DNA from: Hydrangea macrophylla
Lineage: Eukaryota; Streptophyta; Magnoliopsida; Cornales; Hydrangeaceae
DNA: 64,000 nt
Reading direction: 5' to 3'
NCBI GenBank assembly: GCA_033977485.1
Contig: CM066993.1
Location: 26,464,001-26,528,000 of the forward strand
Shown here: piece by piece, positions 45,201-53,394 of the stretch
Position numbering within the stretch: the stretch's first letter is position 1
Layout: each line of letters begins with the position of its first letter
The notes under the pieces: generated by a model
What the model was told of the DNA's origin: nothing
The model's input: the letters and a program-made list of their open reading frames with translations, nothing else
Databases searched by the model: none
Program-made: the position numbers and the translations under genes

Positions 45201-48200
45201 GCTTTCTTCATTTTGAACATGAGCAAACGCCTCTCTGAGTGTCGGAAGTGGCTCCATGCCAAGTATTCTACTTCTAACCGGATCAAGCTCAGGATTAAGA
45301 CCAGCAAGGAATTTAAAAATTCTTTCACTCTCGATATATGTCTTAAAATTAGCAGCATCTGTAGAACATACTGGATGAAAGGTAAGAAGATGATCAATCC
45401 TCTTCCAAAGGACTCCAAGAGCAGTGAAATACTATAGAATGGAGCGATCGCCCTGTACCTCTGCTTCAATTGCCCGACGCAACTCATAGATCTGTGCAAC
45501 ATTCCCTTTGCGAGAATACGTCTCAGCAAGGGTCTCCCATATATCTTGGGCGGTCGCCATTTCAAAAAATGTTTCGGCAATGTCTGGCTCCATAGAATAA
45601 GTAAGCCAGCTCATTACAAGATAATTATCAACTTCCCATTTGCCAAAACCGGGATCTTCGCGACTAGGAACCTTGATCGTACCATCCACATACCCAAACT
45701 TCGACCTACTTTTGAGCCAAAACGTAGCCGACTGAGACCATGATAAGTAGTTTGCACCATTAAGCAGTGCTGTGGTGATTTTGGCCCCAGGGTTCTCGGT
45801 AACTGTTATTCGATCGTTACCTACAGGAGAACTCGTCACTTCGGCAGACCTCGTAGGCAAATCATCTTTCGTCATCTTGAAAGGGTCACTCTTACAGTCG
45901 TAGTTGTGGTGGAATCAAGGTACCTACTAGTCACAAGCACCACTCTGGTGCAATTGTCCAATCTATGGAGAAGTCATATGGTCCAAATGTGGACCTAAGA
46001 ACAGACAGTCACAAAGGGTGTAATCAGATCAAGGCAATTTTTTTAACCCAATCTGATCTAGATAAGAAAGGTGAAAAGGAGAAGAAGTATTGGTGAAGGT
46101 TTACCAGGCCAGGGTGCTGCGGTGTGGTTGTGAGGTGGCGGTAGAGTGGCGGTGAGGCTGTGGGGAAAGATTAGGGTTGTGCCGAGGTTAGGAAGGAAGG
46201 CTAGGGCTGCGGCGAGGCCAGGGGTGGTGTATGATGCTGCGGCGAGGTTGGGAAGGGGTTCTAGGGCTACAGTGAGGTCAGTGGTGGTGTGTGGTGCTGC
46301 AGCGAGGCCAGTGGTGGTGTGTGGTGGTGTTGCGAGGCTGGTGGTGGTGTGTGGTGGTGCGGCGAGTCGGGTAGTGGTGGTTTAGGTTGGGTGGATCAAT
46401 TCCCTCTCTTGGGGTGGCTCTAACACCATGTTAATTTACAGAGAAAGCTTGCAGAAGGCTAATTACCTATCTCCCACTATATTATTTAGATGAAAACCCT
46501 AACGGGTAAATTACAAGAGTACCCCTTAGGTACGAAATATAAAATAAAACGAAGGGAAAAACATAACTCTCAACACTAGGTCCACAGGTACTTAATTGGT
46601 TGAACACATAAATCGATTGTGAAATAGAATGGTCAATTTTAACCTCATCAAATTACAAATTTGACAAGCCTCTTAGTTTTTTCTATTTTAGTGGGTTCAG
46701 TTTAGTAGGTAATAATTTTCAAAGCGCCAAAACGTGTACAAATGTTCAGTGGGTCACTGAACCCACTACCCAACACTTAGCCGCCACCCCTGGTCCTAAG
46801 CGTGCTGGAACAAAGTATAACTATAAAATAGTAGAACACGGATTTTTAAGTGTCCTACACCGTACACGCGTCAACAGCCAGGTATGTGTGTCGTAACGGT
46901 GCCGTAATATGTATGCGACCCTTTTAGGAGTGTCCTTGCTTCCTAGTTGATAACTTTTTTTTTTTCGGAAAAAGGTAAATAGCTAGTTGATAACTTAAAT
47001 AGTAGAGTATATGTAATTAGGCAAAAAATTGAACTGCAACCACGGTCCGAACCTCATTTACTAGGATTTCCACAGTTTGCTTGGTTGCGGATTTAACAGT
47101 AATCTCTGTGGCCGGATCATCAATAGTGAATTCAGGATTGCAATCACAGAAATCAACACTCATGCCGCCGTACTGGACTGGTACTTGTTCTGGCGTTATA
47201 TATCTGTTTCACCAACCAGTTTAATACAGGGCATTTTATTTTAATCCCAACACCAAAAGAGAAGAGGTGAAAGTAAAGAAAAGGGCATAATATTGAAACT
47301 AGAATTGTCGAAGATCATAAAACTGAAATTTGTCACATACTTAAAAAGGGTTTGGGCAGTTTTTGAAGGGCCAGCAAACACAAACTTGCTTTTGGTTCTC
47401 TGGGTCAGAAATGGACTGATCATGGTATAGAAAGCCAGATACCACCAAGGAACATTGATGAACACCTGTTAATACAGCAAAAGGCAAATAATCAATTACT
47501 ATAAGTACATCAAATCATATCAAAACAATAAAATATACTACAAAACATGACATGAAATGAAATGAAACAGGGGAGGAGAGAACAAATATAAAAAGAAACC
47601 TGTTTGGCTACAAATTCGGGATAATTGTCCTGAAGCAATTGTAGCGCCAGCCTGGTGGCTAGCCTAAGCTCCCTCTTACCAGGGCCAGGGGAATTCTTGA
47701 GATCACTAACCTGAAAAATAGTAGAGATACCACCAGGAGTGAAATCAAGCTTCCTTATACTCCTCTCCAAGAACTGAATGCGCCACCTGAGGAACTTTTG
47801 TCTCTTCTCCTCATCCCCAAATGTTTTCAGATACAAATCTTTGTTCTGAAACTCCCCGTAAACATTGTAACAGACGGGGTGACCTTCCTTATCGAAACCG
47901 TGCATGAACACAATCTTTTCAAGATCGTCTCCGAGGTCTTCGTCAACAAGGGCGTCACTGTTGAACTGTGTCCTCCAGAGAATGGTGTTCCTTAGCATTA
48001 CAAATGCATCTCTAACTTTGAAGTCTCTGGCTCGGAGGAATTTCAGAAGAATAACATCACTCCTATCGTCCTTGAGAAGAGGCACACCCCAGATCCAAAC
48101 TGAACTATCACCATTTTCATATTCTGGAACAATCACCGCTTCTTCAAGGGGTGGTGGAGGTGGTGGTGCTGTTTCTTTAACAATCTCTTCTTCTTCCGAC

Positions 48201-48616
48201 TCTGTGTGTGTGGTGATGGTGATGGTTATGGGGGTTTCAGTTTCTGCAGTGGGATCCGTGGATAGAGAAGGAATTCCTTTGGTGGTGGTTGTCGGTGGAG
48301 TTTCTTCCTCTTTCACTACTTCTGATTTGGTTTGTTTGACAATAATCTGTTCTTGTGGCTGCTGCTGCAAGGTGGTGAGGTCATGGTTGGTGAGGGCATC
48401 TTGGACAATCTGCTTCAGTTCATTGAGAGCCCTTTTCTCCACATCAGTAAGATCTGATTCTCTATTACTCTCTTCCTTGAATGATACCAACGTTTCCGGA
48501 ACTTTCGATTTTACCTTCTCCTCCGACTCTGATTCTTGTGCCGGTAGTGGCGGCTGAGCCACCTCTTCGGCCGTTTCACCTAAACCTGCAATAATCGGAG
48601 CTTCACTTCCGGCCAT
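32964..48616 (-). CDS. PATL: Patellin-like protein (SEC14-GOLD), four exons
   Basis: Exons 48616-47600, 47465-47341, 47203-47053 and 33218-32964 (minus) splice at GT-AG sites to 1,548 nt, 515 residues. I chose ATG 48616 because it opens MAGSEAP; an upstream in-frame GTG is not a plant start. Domains: acidic Glu/Pro/Thr-rich N-terminus (1-170), CRAL-TRIO N-terminal helices (about 175-216, LLKFLRARDFKVRDAFVML), SEC14 lipid-binding fold (about 235-385, including FTPGGISTIFQVSDLKNSPG and FINVPWWYLAFYTMISPFLT), and GOLD domain (about 400-515, GWEVSYGAEYVP to SKKKKFLYR). Patellins bind phosphoinositides and act in membrane trafficking and cell-plate formation, as known for the family. The coding sequence is fully open, so the gene looks functional despite a 13.8-kb last intron full of transposons. 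Confidence 0.93.
33542..33844. mobile_element. MITE with AGGGCCTGTTTGGTT termini
   Basis: The left end AGGGCCTGTTTGGTT and right end AACCAAACATGCCCT are inverted repeats with one mismatch. The interior is AT-rich with imperfect inverted symmetry and non-coding. TSD not resolved, so the superfamily is unassigned. Confidence 0.7.
34540..35137 (-). CDS. hAT transposase, exon 2 (dimerisation domain)
   Basis: Acceptor AG at 35139-35138. It restores the frame begun in exon 1 (split arginine codon) and adds 199 codons, total 722 residues. It contains the hAT C-terminal dimerisation region: WWSFYGSSAPLLQNIALKLL, then CSSSCSERNWSTYSFIH and IQPQRAEDLVFVHTNLRLL. An acidic tail follows and the stop codon is at 34540. 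The 92-bp intron (35138-35229) has standard borders. Confidence 0.88.
35230..36800 (-). CDS. hAT transposase, exon 1
   Basis: ATG at 36800. A BED-type zinc finger lies near residues 25-80 (WRYVTKLERKGKGGNWSFQC, then CNKTAVG, HLLKLSGNGIAVC). A DUF659/RNase H-like catalytic core follows: SIVTDGWTDAQRRPLINF carries the first Asp, VQVITDNAPVCKAAG the second, and WTPCVVHTLNLALKDI the CxxH signature. It ends in MAHALNPR at a GT donor (35229-35228). BED binds the subterminal repeats; the core cuts and joins DNA. Confidence 0.9.
37388..37579. repeat. Subterminal GCACTC repeats of the hAT element
   Basis: Many copies of GCACTC or CGCAC(T) crowd this end, for example near 37399, 37421, 37430, 37442, 37453, 37484, 37493, 37505 and 37515. 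The left end (34140-34240) carries GAGTGCGG and GATGCGG in inverse orientation. Such clusters are the transposase-binding sites in studied hAT elements; here that role is inferred. Confidence 0.75.
37588..38039. other. Left part of a GAATCGTGAATCG-rich non-coding element
   Basis: From about 37665 the sequence reads TTGCCAAACCGTGAATGG then ACCGTGAATCGAATCGAACC. Similar motifs in inverse order occur at 41160-41289, on the far side of the LTR at 38040-41101. The two parts look like one small element split by that LTR. Boundaries are uncertain. Confidence 0.4.
39158..39313. mobile_element. Foldback MITE with a TCTATCTCTCTCCT core
   Basis: Left arm TAATACTTGGAACACAACTT and right arm (inverse complement) TAATACTTGGGACACAACTT are near-perfect inverted repeats continuing inward to GTCTATCTCTCTCCTGTG. 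The inner core is shared with the foldback upstream of patellin at about 48927-49091. Confidence 0.8.
40697..40950. mobile_element. Stowaway MITE
   Basis: Termini CTCCCTCCGTCCC and GGGACGGAGGGAG with a TA duplication on both sides (40695-40696, 40951-40952) are the Stowaway (Tc1/mariner) signature. Length 254 bp, non-coding. A second, truncated copy of the same family is at 49950-50115. Confidence 0.92.
41102..41289. other. Right part of a GAATCGTGAATCG-rich non-coding element
   Basis: Repeated AATCGTGAATCG and GAATCGTAT motifs. It appears to continue the element interrupted at 38039. The Copia TSD CTAGG (41290-41294) follows directly. Confidence 0.4.
41295..41440 (-). repeat. Copia 3' LTR
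   Basis: 146 bp. The minus strand begins TGTTGAGAGTT right after the PPT. Confidence 0.95.
41448..42427 (-). pseudogene. Copia pol: RT C-terminus and RNase H
   Basis: IKDLGNLKYFLGIEVARSK, then DTPMDPNVKL and YQRLVGKLI (42427-42161) are the Copia RT end. A stop follows at about 42160, then LAHTRPDIAFEVSVVSQFMH. RNase H continues as YTDADWA. It is disrupted by a 71/70-bp tandem duplication (41900-42040), then resumes WRSKKQSVVAKSSAEAEFRA, YCDNKAVIDIAHNPVQHDRT, KHVEIDRHFIKE and DVLTKGL to the stop at 41448. Not functional. Confidence 0.9.
41900..42040. repeat. 71-bp tandem duplication within Copia RNase H
   Basis: The unit CCCAGTCTGCATCAGTATAG... ending CCCTGG is repeated head to tail (41900-41970 and 41971-42040), differing by one T. 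Because 71 is not a multiple of three, it shifts the frame just after YTDADWA. Confidence 0.95.
42373..42828 (-). pseudogene. Copia pol: reverse transcriptase core
   Basis: DYLKTFAPVARMNSIRILL, HQFDVKNAFLHGDLEEE, YMDIPPGF, YGLKQSPRAWFDKF and the catalytic ALIVYVDDIVLTG are all present. A one-base shift relative to the upstream frame occurs near 42830, and another near 42400 separates it from the C-terminal part. Confidence 0.9.
42815..44479 (-). pseudogene. Copia pol: integrase and start of RT
   Basis: A 554-codon open stretch. GAG-pre-integrase zinc segment: WHQRLGHPSFYLLRFL with CEACELGKHHR. The rve core has D in HTDVWGPSHIP, D in VVRSDKGGEYI and E in QNGVAERKNRHLLETARSMM. The C-terminal region has PSRVLGKKSPIELL and FGCVCFVH. 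It ends in RT N-terminal WKLAMVEEMNALKKNGTWEL and KARLVAKGFTQ, after which the frame breaks. Confidence 0.9.
44674..45132 (-). pseudogene. Copia gag end and protease
   Basis: Contains WIIDSGASDHMTG, the Copia protease active-site motif, after a serine- and glycine-rich linker (VPQEEASSSHPSSGSGSLSS). It starts out of frame with the upstream gag, so a frameshift lies near 45130. Frame breaks downstream separate it from integrase. Confidence 0.9.
45155..45875 (-). pseudogene. Copia gag
   Basis: Starts ATG at 45875. LNGANYLSWSQSATFWLKSR, SWLTYSMEPDIAETFFEMAT and IWETLAETYSRKGNVAQIYE are the Copia gag (UBN2-type) signature. A stop near 45432 and a frame change break it. Downstream FKFLAGLNPELDPVRSRILG and LREAFAHVQNEESRR are recognisable in other frames. 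Confidence 0.85.
45876..46428 (-). other. Copia leader with GGTGGTG-rich low complexity and PBS
   Basis: The PBS lies at 46428-46411 next to the LTR. The leader contains a repetitive GGCGAGG/GGTGGTGTGTGGTG stretch (46125-46385, plus-strand reading). It gives spurious plus-strand ORFs but no gene. Confidence 0.75.
46429..46575 (-). repeat. Copia 5' LTR
   Basis: 147 bp. The minus strand ends TGTAAATTAACA, directly followed by the PBS. Confidence 0.95.
47053..47203 (-). CDS. PATL: Patellin exon 3
   Basis: Codes YITPEQVPVQYGG and the start of the GOLD domain (FTIDDPATEITVK). Acceptor AG at 47205-47204, donor GT at 47052-47051, phase 0. Confidence 0.92.
47341..47465 (-). CDS. PATL: Patellin exon 2
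   Basis: Codes residues 340-381, the SEC14 stretch FINVPWWYLAFYTMISPFLT. Acceptor AG at 47467-47466, donor GT at 47340-47339, with a split lysine codon at the junction. Confidence 0.92.
47600..48616 (-). CDS. PATL: Patellin exon 1
   Basis: Codes residues 1-339: acidic N-terminus, CRAL-TRIO N and most of the SEC14 domain. It ends at GCCAAACAG, followed by donor GT at 47599-47598, phase 0. Confidence 0.93.
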
Positions 48617-48696
48617 TTGCACAGCGGTAGAGATACAGAGAGCAGTAGAGAGTTGGGAGTTGTGTGCTCAGTGAGAAGACTAGATCAAGTAACTTT

Positions 48697-48727
<31 letters not shown>

Positions 48728-48800
48728 AAAATAAAAAAAGAAACGGTGGTCTGATAGTCGCACGCGATCAGTCAGTAGCTGTCAAAAGCTTAAGAAGAGG
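48617..48800 (-). promoter_or_regulatory. Patellin 5' UTR / core promoter region with CT tract
   Basis: The transcribed strand carries a (CT)n tract (plus-strand GA repeat at about 48699-48727), common in plant 5' UTRs and core promoters. A clear TATA box was not identified. The transcription start is not determinable here. Confidence 0.45.
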
Positions 48801-48926
48801 CTGATGACATAAGAAGCGGTCGGCGATGACGGGAAGAGGGTTATCTGGAAAGTATCATATGCAGCGTGCTTTGTGACCATAAAACCCCTCCTGGGTTTCG
48901 GAAAGGTGTAGGAGTAATAAATTTGA

Positions 48927-49091
48927 GTAATATTTGGAGCACTAACAACATCCACTAACACTTACTAACACATTCTATCTCTCTCCTAGTGGCACTGTGG
49001 GGTCCGCAGTGGACCCCGCTGTACTACTAGGAGAGAGATAGAGTGTGTTAGTAAGTGTTAGTGGATGTTGTTAGTGCCCCTAGCATTGCCC
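48927..49091. mobile_element. Foldback MITE in the patellin upstream region
   Basis: The left arm GCACTAACAACATCCACTAA through TCTATCTCTCTCCTAGT is matched inversely by the right arm ACTAGGAGAGAGATAGA through GGATGTTGTTAGTGC. Ends are approximate. It lies 311-475 bp upstream of the patellin ATG, so it may affect expression. Confidence 0.8.
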
Positions 49092-49189
49092 AATAAATTT
49101 CATTGTCAATGTGTACTCTTCCGTCTCGTTTTGTAAGTTCTGTATTTTATTTGGATAAATTATGACTAAATCCTTAATTAAAGTAAACA

Positions 49190-49900
49190 AAAATTTAAAG
49201 AAGTCGTTTTTTTTTTAGAATTTGTCAAAAGTCCCTCTCACAAGCAAGTGGCCAGACATTACCCCAAACATTTCAGCCACTCACACCGTGTGAGTGGCTG
49301 TACAATAACATTTCTCAATTCAAAAAATATTTGAAAACTTTAAATCTCCATAACTTTTGATCTACAATTCCATTTTTTACAAATTTTATACCGCTGTAAT
49401 CGTGTCGACGACAGCTACAAAAGTAGTACCATTGTTAATATGTTTTGAGCATATTTATTTTTCATATTGAAGAAATTTTAAAAAAAATAGAGTTTTGTGA
49501 AATTTCACAAAAGTAGTTTTGTGAAACTTCACTTTTTTGAAATTTCTCAAAAGTAGTTTTGTGAAATTTACAGTTACACCAGACATTTAAGATTTTGATT
49601 TTTTTTTTTTTGTGCTCAAAATATATCAACAATTGTACTAATTTTGTAACTATCGTCGACACGATTCCAACGGTATAAAATTTTGAGAAAAATGGAGTTT
49701 TATATCAAAAGTTATGAAGATTTAAAGTTGTAAAATATTTTTTGAATTTAGAATATCATACGGTACAATACTCATACCGTATGAGCGGCTGCAAAAGTAT
49801 TGTGCGTGAAAAGTTGTGCGGAAGTGGGGAAATGTGGGAAATGTTTGGGTGCATGTCAATTTTGTCCTTTTGTCAAAAAACATGGATTTTTGATTAAATG
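49190..49900. mobile_element. Large imperfect foldback element
   Basis: The left half (for example CCAAACATTT..GCCACTCAC, CATAACTTTTGATCTA, ATCGTGTCGACGACAG) is repeated inversely in the right half (TATCGTCGACACGATT, ATCAAAAGTTATG, GAGCGGCTGC, AAATGTTTGG). The centre is around 49520-49560, where GTGAAATTTCAC-like units repeat. No coding potential. TSD not resolved. Confidence 0.65.
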
Positions 49901-49949
49901 CAGATATTGAAGATACTTTTTGTTAAATTTTTAGCTGACAAGGGATATA

Positions 49950-50115
49950 TGTCTAACTGTCCCATTTTATTTTGGGATGTCCTAAAATAGTGTCCACTTT
50001 CCTAAATTGGTGTACAATTTTTACTTATTTTCCAAAACTATCCCTCCTTGAAATCTACACCAAGAGAAAACTAACGAAATTGTTGTAATGATTAGGAGCA
50101 ATTGTGAAAAGTAGG
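49950..50115. mobile_element. Stowaway MITE, truncated
   Basis: TTTTGGGATGTCC.AAAAT.AGTGTCCACTTTCC through GAAATCTACACCAAGA and TTGTAATGATTAGG matches the intact copy at 40697-40950. The right end is cut at 50116 by element A. The left terminus is also degraded. Confidence 0.8.
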
Positions 50116-50774
50116 TGACACGTCCAAAATTGGCCCTATCCTATGGACGAGCGGTTCAACTCAGCAGTCGGTCCCTGTCTCGATCAAATCATGCACAATT
50201 CCTCGGATAAGCATCAGTCCGAGCAGTTTGGTATACCCGAGACCTCCCAAGTGGTTCATCCACGACCCGACCTGGTCGGGAAGACCGCGCAAGCACGGTT
50301 TATACAGGCGCAGTCAAGCCAGGCCTAGAGGCACGTTCCAGAATATTACAGGCAGTTTCCTAATCAAGTTAGAAGACTAATAGAAATAGCACTTTGTTTC
50401 CTAATCCAATTAGGAAACCCCCACAATTAATGTCAATCAATCCTAATTGGATTTTATTTCCTTATCCATGTAGTAGTGGGTCACTTACATCTAAAAAGAG
50501 ATCCCTCACCCCCATAGAAAGGGATCAACCTTTCACTCTCTACGTGCCTCTATAGCAGTCGTCAACACGCCCGGCCGACCTACAGTAGCTCCAAGCCATT
50601 GTTGGTTCACCACAGGTCCCCGGCTTTTTTTACAGTATAGTAAATGTGCTCAAACACACAGGTGGACGTAGGTTCCTTCATTAACAGGGCCGAACCACAT
50701 ACAAAAAATCAGTCTCTCACTCTCTCTCCCCTTAAATTACTTTAATTTACTTTAACCAAATTTTGGCATCATCA
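50116..50774 (+). repeat. 5' LTR of element A
   Basis: Ends in GCATCATCA like the other Tat LTRs here. A TCTAAAAAGAG promoter-like motif lies near 50490. It inserted into a Stowaway MITE. Confidence 0.85.
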
Positions 50775-50796
50775 TCTTGGCGCCGTATGTGGGAAC
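50775..50796 (+). other. PBS of element A
   Basis: TCTTGGCGCCGTATGTGGGA, the Tat-type PBS. Confidence 0.85.
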
Positions 50797-50837
50797 GACA
50801 AGTTCTTCATCAACAAATCTCTTGGCTGATGGTCATG

Positions 50838-52214
50838 CCTCCGAAGAAGGGTGAGAAGACTGCACAGCAGGCCAATCGGGATGTTCCGTCGGCCCTGGCA
50901 CTGGCTACGGCAGTCATGACATCTGAGCAGATCACCGCGACCCTCGCACAACTCTTGGAAGGCCAGCGTCAAATCCAGCGACAGATCAAAGCCCTGCTGG
51001 CCCAGCAAAGCAGTCCTCCAGTGGCCGGGAAATGACCCGGGAACGTTGCGTGCGGTCGGGAACCGATCTTGACCAGACAATGTGCCCGAGCTAACCCGTC
51101 CCGCACTGAGGATGCCAGAGACATCAACAGTAGGCGTGCTGTCCGAGAGGAAAGGAAAGAGCATATGACCCGGGAACCAATCGTCACTTGGTCAACAGCC
51201 GATGTGTCCTTAGGCACATGATGAACCGGAGTCATAGCCGAGCCCGATCCCAGGGGACAACACAACGACATGAGAAGGAATCCTCTTCCACTAACCCGAC
51301 CTACGACCTGGATCCCGGTCGGGAAGGTGTAATGGCACATATCAAGGACTTGCAGAAACAGATTGATGGAGTGGCCAAAAGGCTGGGCCAAAATCCTACT
51401 CAGAATCACGCCAATACCGAGACAGAGTCACCATTCTCTAGCCAGATCACGAGGTTTGCCATCCCGCGCAAATTTAAGCAGCCTCGCCTAGATCCCTATA
51501 ACGGCTCGGGAAGCCCGGTCGACCACGTCCGGACCTACACGGCTCAGATAGCCCTAGCCACCAACTCCGACGAACTACATTGCATGGCCTTCCCCAGCAC
51601 TTTGAAAGGCCCGACCGCGCAATGGGTCTACTCCTTGGAGCCTCGATCGGTCCGCAGTTTCAAGCAACTCAGCAAGCAGTTCATCAACCAGTTCATCGGT
51701 ATGCATGAACGGCCAAAGCCCGACATGCAGCTACTAACAATCATACAAAGGAATAATGAGACCCTCAAGGAATTCACCGATCAGTTTAATCAAGAGAAGC
51801 TCGGAATCTATGATCTTAATGAAAGTGTCGCTATAGTAGCCTTCTACTCAGGAGTTCAGCACACCAAGTGCGCCATGTCGTTCCATGTCGTTTCACAGAA
51901 ACCGTCCGGCAACCTTTGTTGAACTCGCAGAGAGGGTTGAAAAATACATTAACACTGAAGAGTTTCTAAAGACCAAAGACCCCGGGCAAGAAAGCTACGA
52001 GGCTTCCGGAAGTAAGCAAAAACGAGAACAGCCCAGGAAGAATAATGTGGAGAAGCCCAGTAGTTCTAGCAGTTCCTCCAACTTACAATGGTCTGAATCC
52101 GGCAGCCTCGACCTGACCTCCAGTTCACGTCGGTCTGAGTTCGGCAGCCCTGACCAGACCTCCAGTTCGCATCAGTCTGAGTTCGGCAACCCCGACCCAG
52201 TCTCCAGTTTATAG
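50838..52214 (+). pseudogene. Gag of element A
   Basis: Starts MPPKKGEKTAQQ at 50838; a stop follows AGK near 51035. The main capsid part (51188-51922) is open: KQPRLDPYNGSGSPVDHVRT, MAFPSTLKGPTAQWVYSLEP, FKQLSKQFINQFIGMHERPK and NLNESVAI-like stretches identify Retrotrans_gag. A 10-base duplication (CCATGTCGTT, near 51875-51894) shifts the frame. The remainder continues to 52214 as RPATFVELAERVEKYINTEE and a serine-rich tail with repeated SS..SEFGSPD units. Confidence 0.85.
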
Positions 52215-52374
52215 CAGTCAGGATCTAGTGATTCTGACTTTGCCTCCAGTTCAGAGTGATCAGGAGCCCCGTGATTCTGACCCGACCTCCTATCTTCATC
52301 AGTCTAGACGAGCGCAACTACAATGGTACTTGCCCGATCATCGCATGAGGCCCCACAGACTGTCAGAGAGCTGT

Positions 52375-52560
52375 TGCAAAGACCTTGGGCCACACCCGAG
52401 GCACATTAAAAGACCTCGGGTCACATCTGAGGAACTAAAAAGACCTCGGGCTCAACCCCAAGGCAACCAAAGACCACTGTTACACAGCTGGCAAAAGACC
52501 TCGGGGCCCCACGCAAGGCACAAAAGACCTCGGGGTCACACCTGGGCACCGGCTTCGCTT
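52375..52560 (+). repeat. Degenerate tandem repeat AGACCTCGGG...CCGAGGC in element A
   Basis: About six units of AGACCTCGGG(N)CCC.AGGC, roughly 30-35 bp each. Several units are self-complementary (CCTCGGG/CCCGAGG), some decayed. The same repeat is in element B (61875-62035) and, as two units, in the larger Tat element (21063-21115). Confidence 0.8.
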
Positions 52561-53245
52561 AGGTCCACAACCTACGATGGGTGAAAATCCCCCTAGGTGG
52601 CTGATGATGGCAAGCTTCAAAAGACCCTGCAACCATCCATGTTCCAGGTCGGTTATCTACAGTCATAGCCTCCATAGACCCCCGTCTTAGCGAAAGCTTG
52701 GGGGCAGGAAGGCGTAATGAACTAAATAAGCAATCACACCGGGTATTTACAGGCCTTAGGATTAACTAAGTCAAACTCTTAGACAATCCGGGTGCCTACA
52801 GTATTCAGAGGCAATAACTCCACTTAAGTCCAAACTCTTCTCCCAACAGTTTGACGAAGGCTGGCTGGGCGGAAGATAACCATCCCGGGGAGTTAACATA
52901 AAAGGACCCTAAAGCAATACGCTTTAGGTCGGTTTTTCCAACATGGTCAAATTATTTTGCCCACAATCTTGACAAAGGTTTACGAGAAGAAGATAACCAT
53001 CCTGGGAGCTAACTCAAGCAAAAGACTCTGAATTAGGCCGAGTCTCAACTCTCGGCCAATTCCCGAGCACTTCAAAATTTCGAGCTAGGCTAAGTCTCAA
53101 CTCTTAACCAGCTCCCGAGAATTTGCAAGACTCAGAAGCTCTGAAGTAGCTTTCCCGAGCACTTAGACAGTGGTAAGCAACATTGAACAGATTTCCAAAC
53201 TTGCCCAAATATGGCATCCGGACAACCAAGGAAATGGGGGGCAGC
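52561..53245 (+). other. 3' non-coding region and PPT of element A
   Basis: Repeated short blocks such as CCATCC(C/T)GGGAG, TAGGTCGG and CGAGCACTT, ending in the PPT GGGGGGCAGC before the 3' LTR. No coding ORF. Confidence 0.7.
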
Positions 53246-53394
53246 TGACACGCCCAAAATTAGCCCTATCCTATGGCCGAGCGGTTCAACTCAGTAGTCG
53301 ATCCCTATCCCGATCAAATCATGCACAGTTCCTCAGATAAGCATCAGCCCGAGCGGTTCATTCACGACCCGACCAACAGGTCGGGAAGACCGCG
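53246..53394 (+). repeat. 3' LTR of element A, first 149 bp only
   Basis: TGACACGCCCAAAATTAGCC, then GAGCGGTTCAACTCAG and GCATCAGCCCGAGCGG match the start of the 5' LTR. It is cut at 53394 by the LTR that follows. The remainder is not in the window. Confidence 0.8.

Larger units (their letters stand above)
41295..46575 (-). mobile_element. Ty1/Copia retrotransposon, complete but inactivated
   Basis: Short LTRs (41295-41440 and 46429-46575) with TG...CA ends and a perfect 5-bp TSD CTAGG (41290-41294, 46576-46580). PBS TGGTGTTAGAGCC (46428 downwards, minus) resembles the tRNA-iMet type TGGTATCAGAGC. PPT GAGGGGGAG lies at 41449-41441. Order on the minus strand is gag, PR, INT, RT, RNase H, the Copia order. 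The LTRs differ by six substitutions and one indel in about 147 bp by my hand alignment. Frame breaks occur in gag, between INT and RT, within RT and in RNase H. Confidence 0.95.
34054..46792. mobile_element. Outer hAT-like element hosting the other insertions (putative)
   Basis: Ends are CAGTGG (34054) and CCCCTG (46792), flanked by GCCCTAAG (34046-34053) and GTCCTAAG (46793-46800), an 8-bp TSD with one mismatch. CAG...CTG ends and an 8-bp TSD are hAT features, but terminal repeats match for only about five or six bases. No transposase outside the inner hAT could be assigned to it, so it would be non-autonomous. Its own sequence would be about 34054-34129, 37588-38039, 41102-41289 and 46581-46792. 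Confidence 0.5.
33219..47052 (-). other. Patellin intron 3, 13,834 bp, expanded by nested transposons
   Basis: GT at 47052-47051 and AG at 33220-33219. Non-transposon sequence is limited to about 33219-34053 (itself holding a MITE) and 46801-47052. The rest is accounted for by an outer hAT-like element and the elements nested in it. Confidence 0.85.
50116..53394 (+). mobile_element. Pol-less Tat element A (gag-only), 3' LTR interrupted
   Basis: 5' LTR 50116-50774 (TGACACGTCC...GGCATCATCA), PBS from 50775, gag 50838-52214, non-coding region with hairpin repeats, PPT GGGGGGCAGC at 53236-53245, and the beginning of the 3' LTR at 53246. The 3' LTR is cut at 53394 by another LTR. No protease, RT, RNase H or integrase. 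Its 3' non-coding region matches the Tat element at 9122-30457, the likely source of the missing enzymes. Confidence 0.88.

Noticed and set aside
46146..46385. 79-codon ORF rich in A, R and V
   Set aside because: Reading of GGTGGTG-type low complexity in the Copia leader on the opposite strand.
47904..48557. 217-codon plus-strand ORF
   Set aside because: Shadow of patellin exon 1 on the other strand, serine-rich because of antisense acidic codons.
48622..48622. GTG as an upstream start for patellin
   Set aside because: Plant nuclear genes rarely start at GTG; the in-frame ATG at 48616 gives the expected N-terminus.
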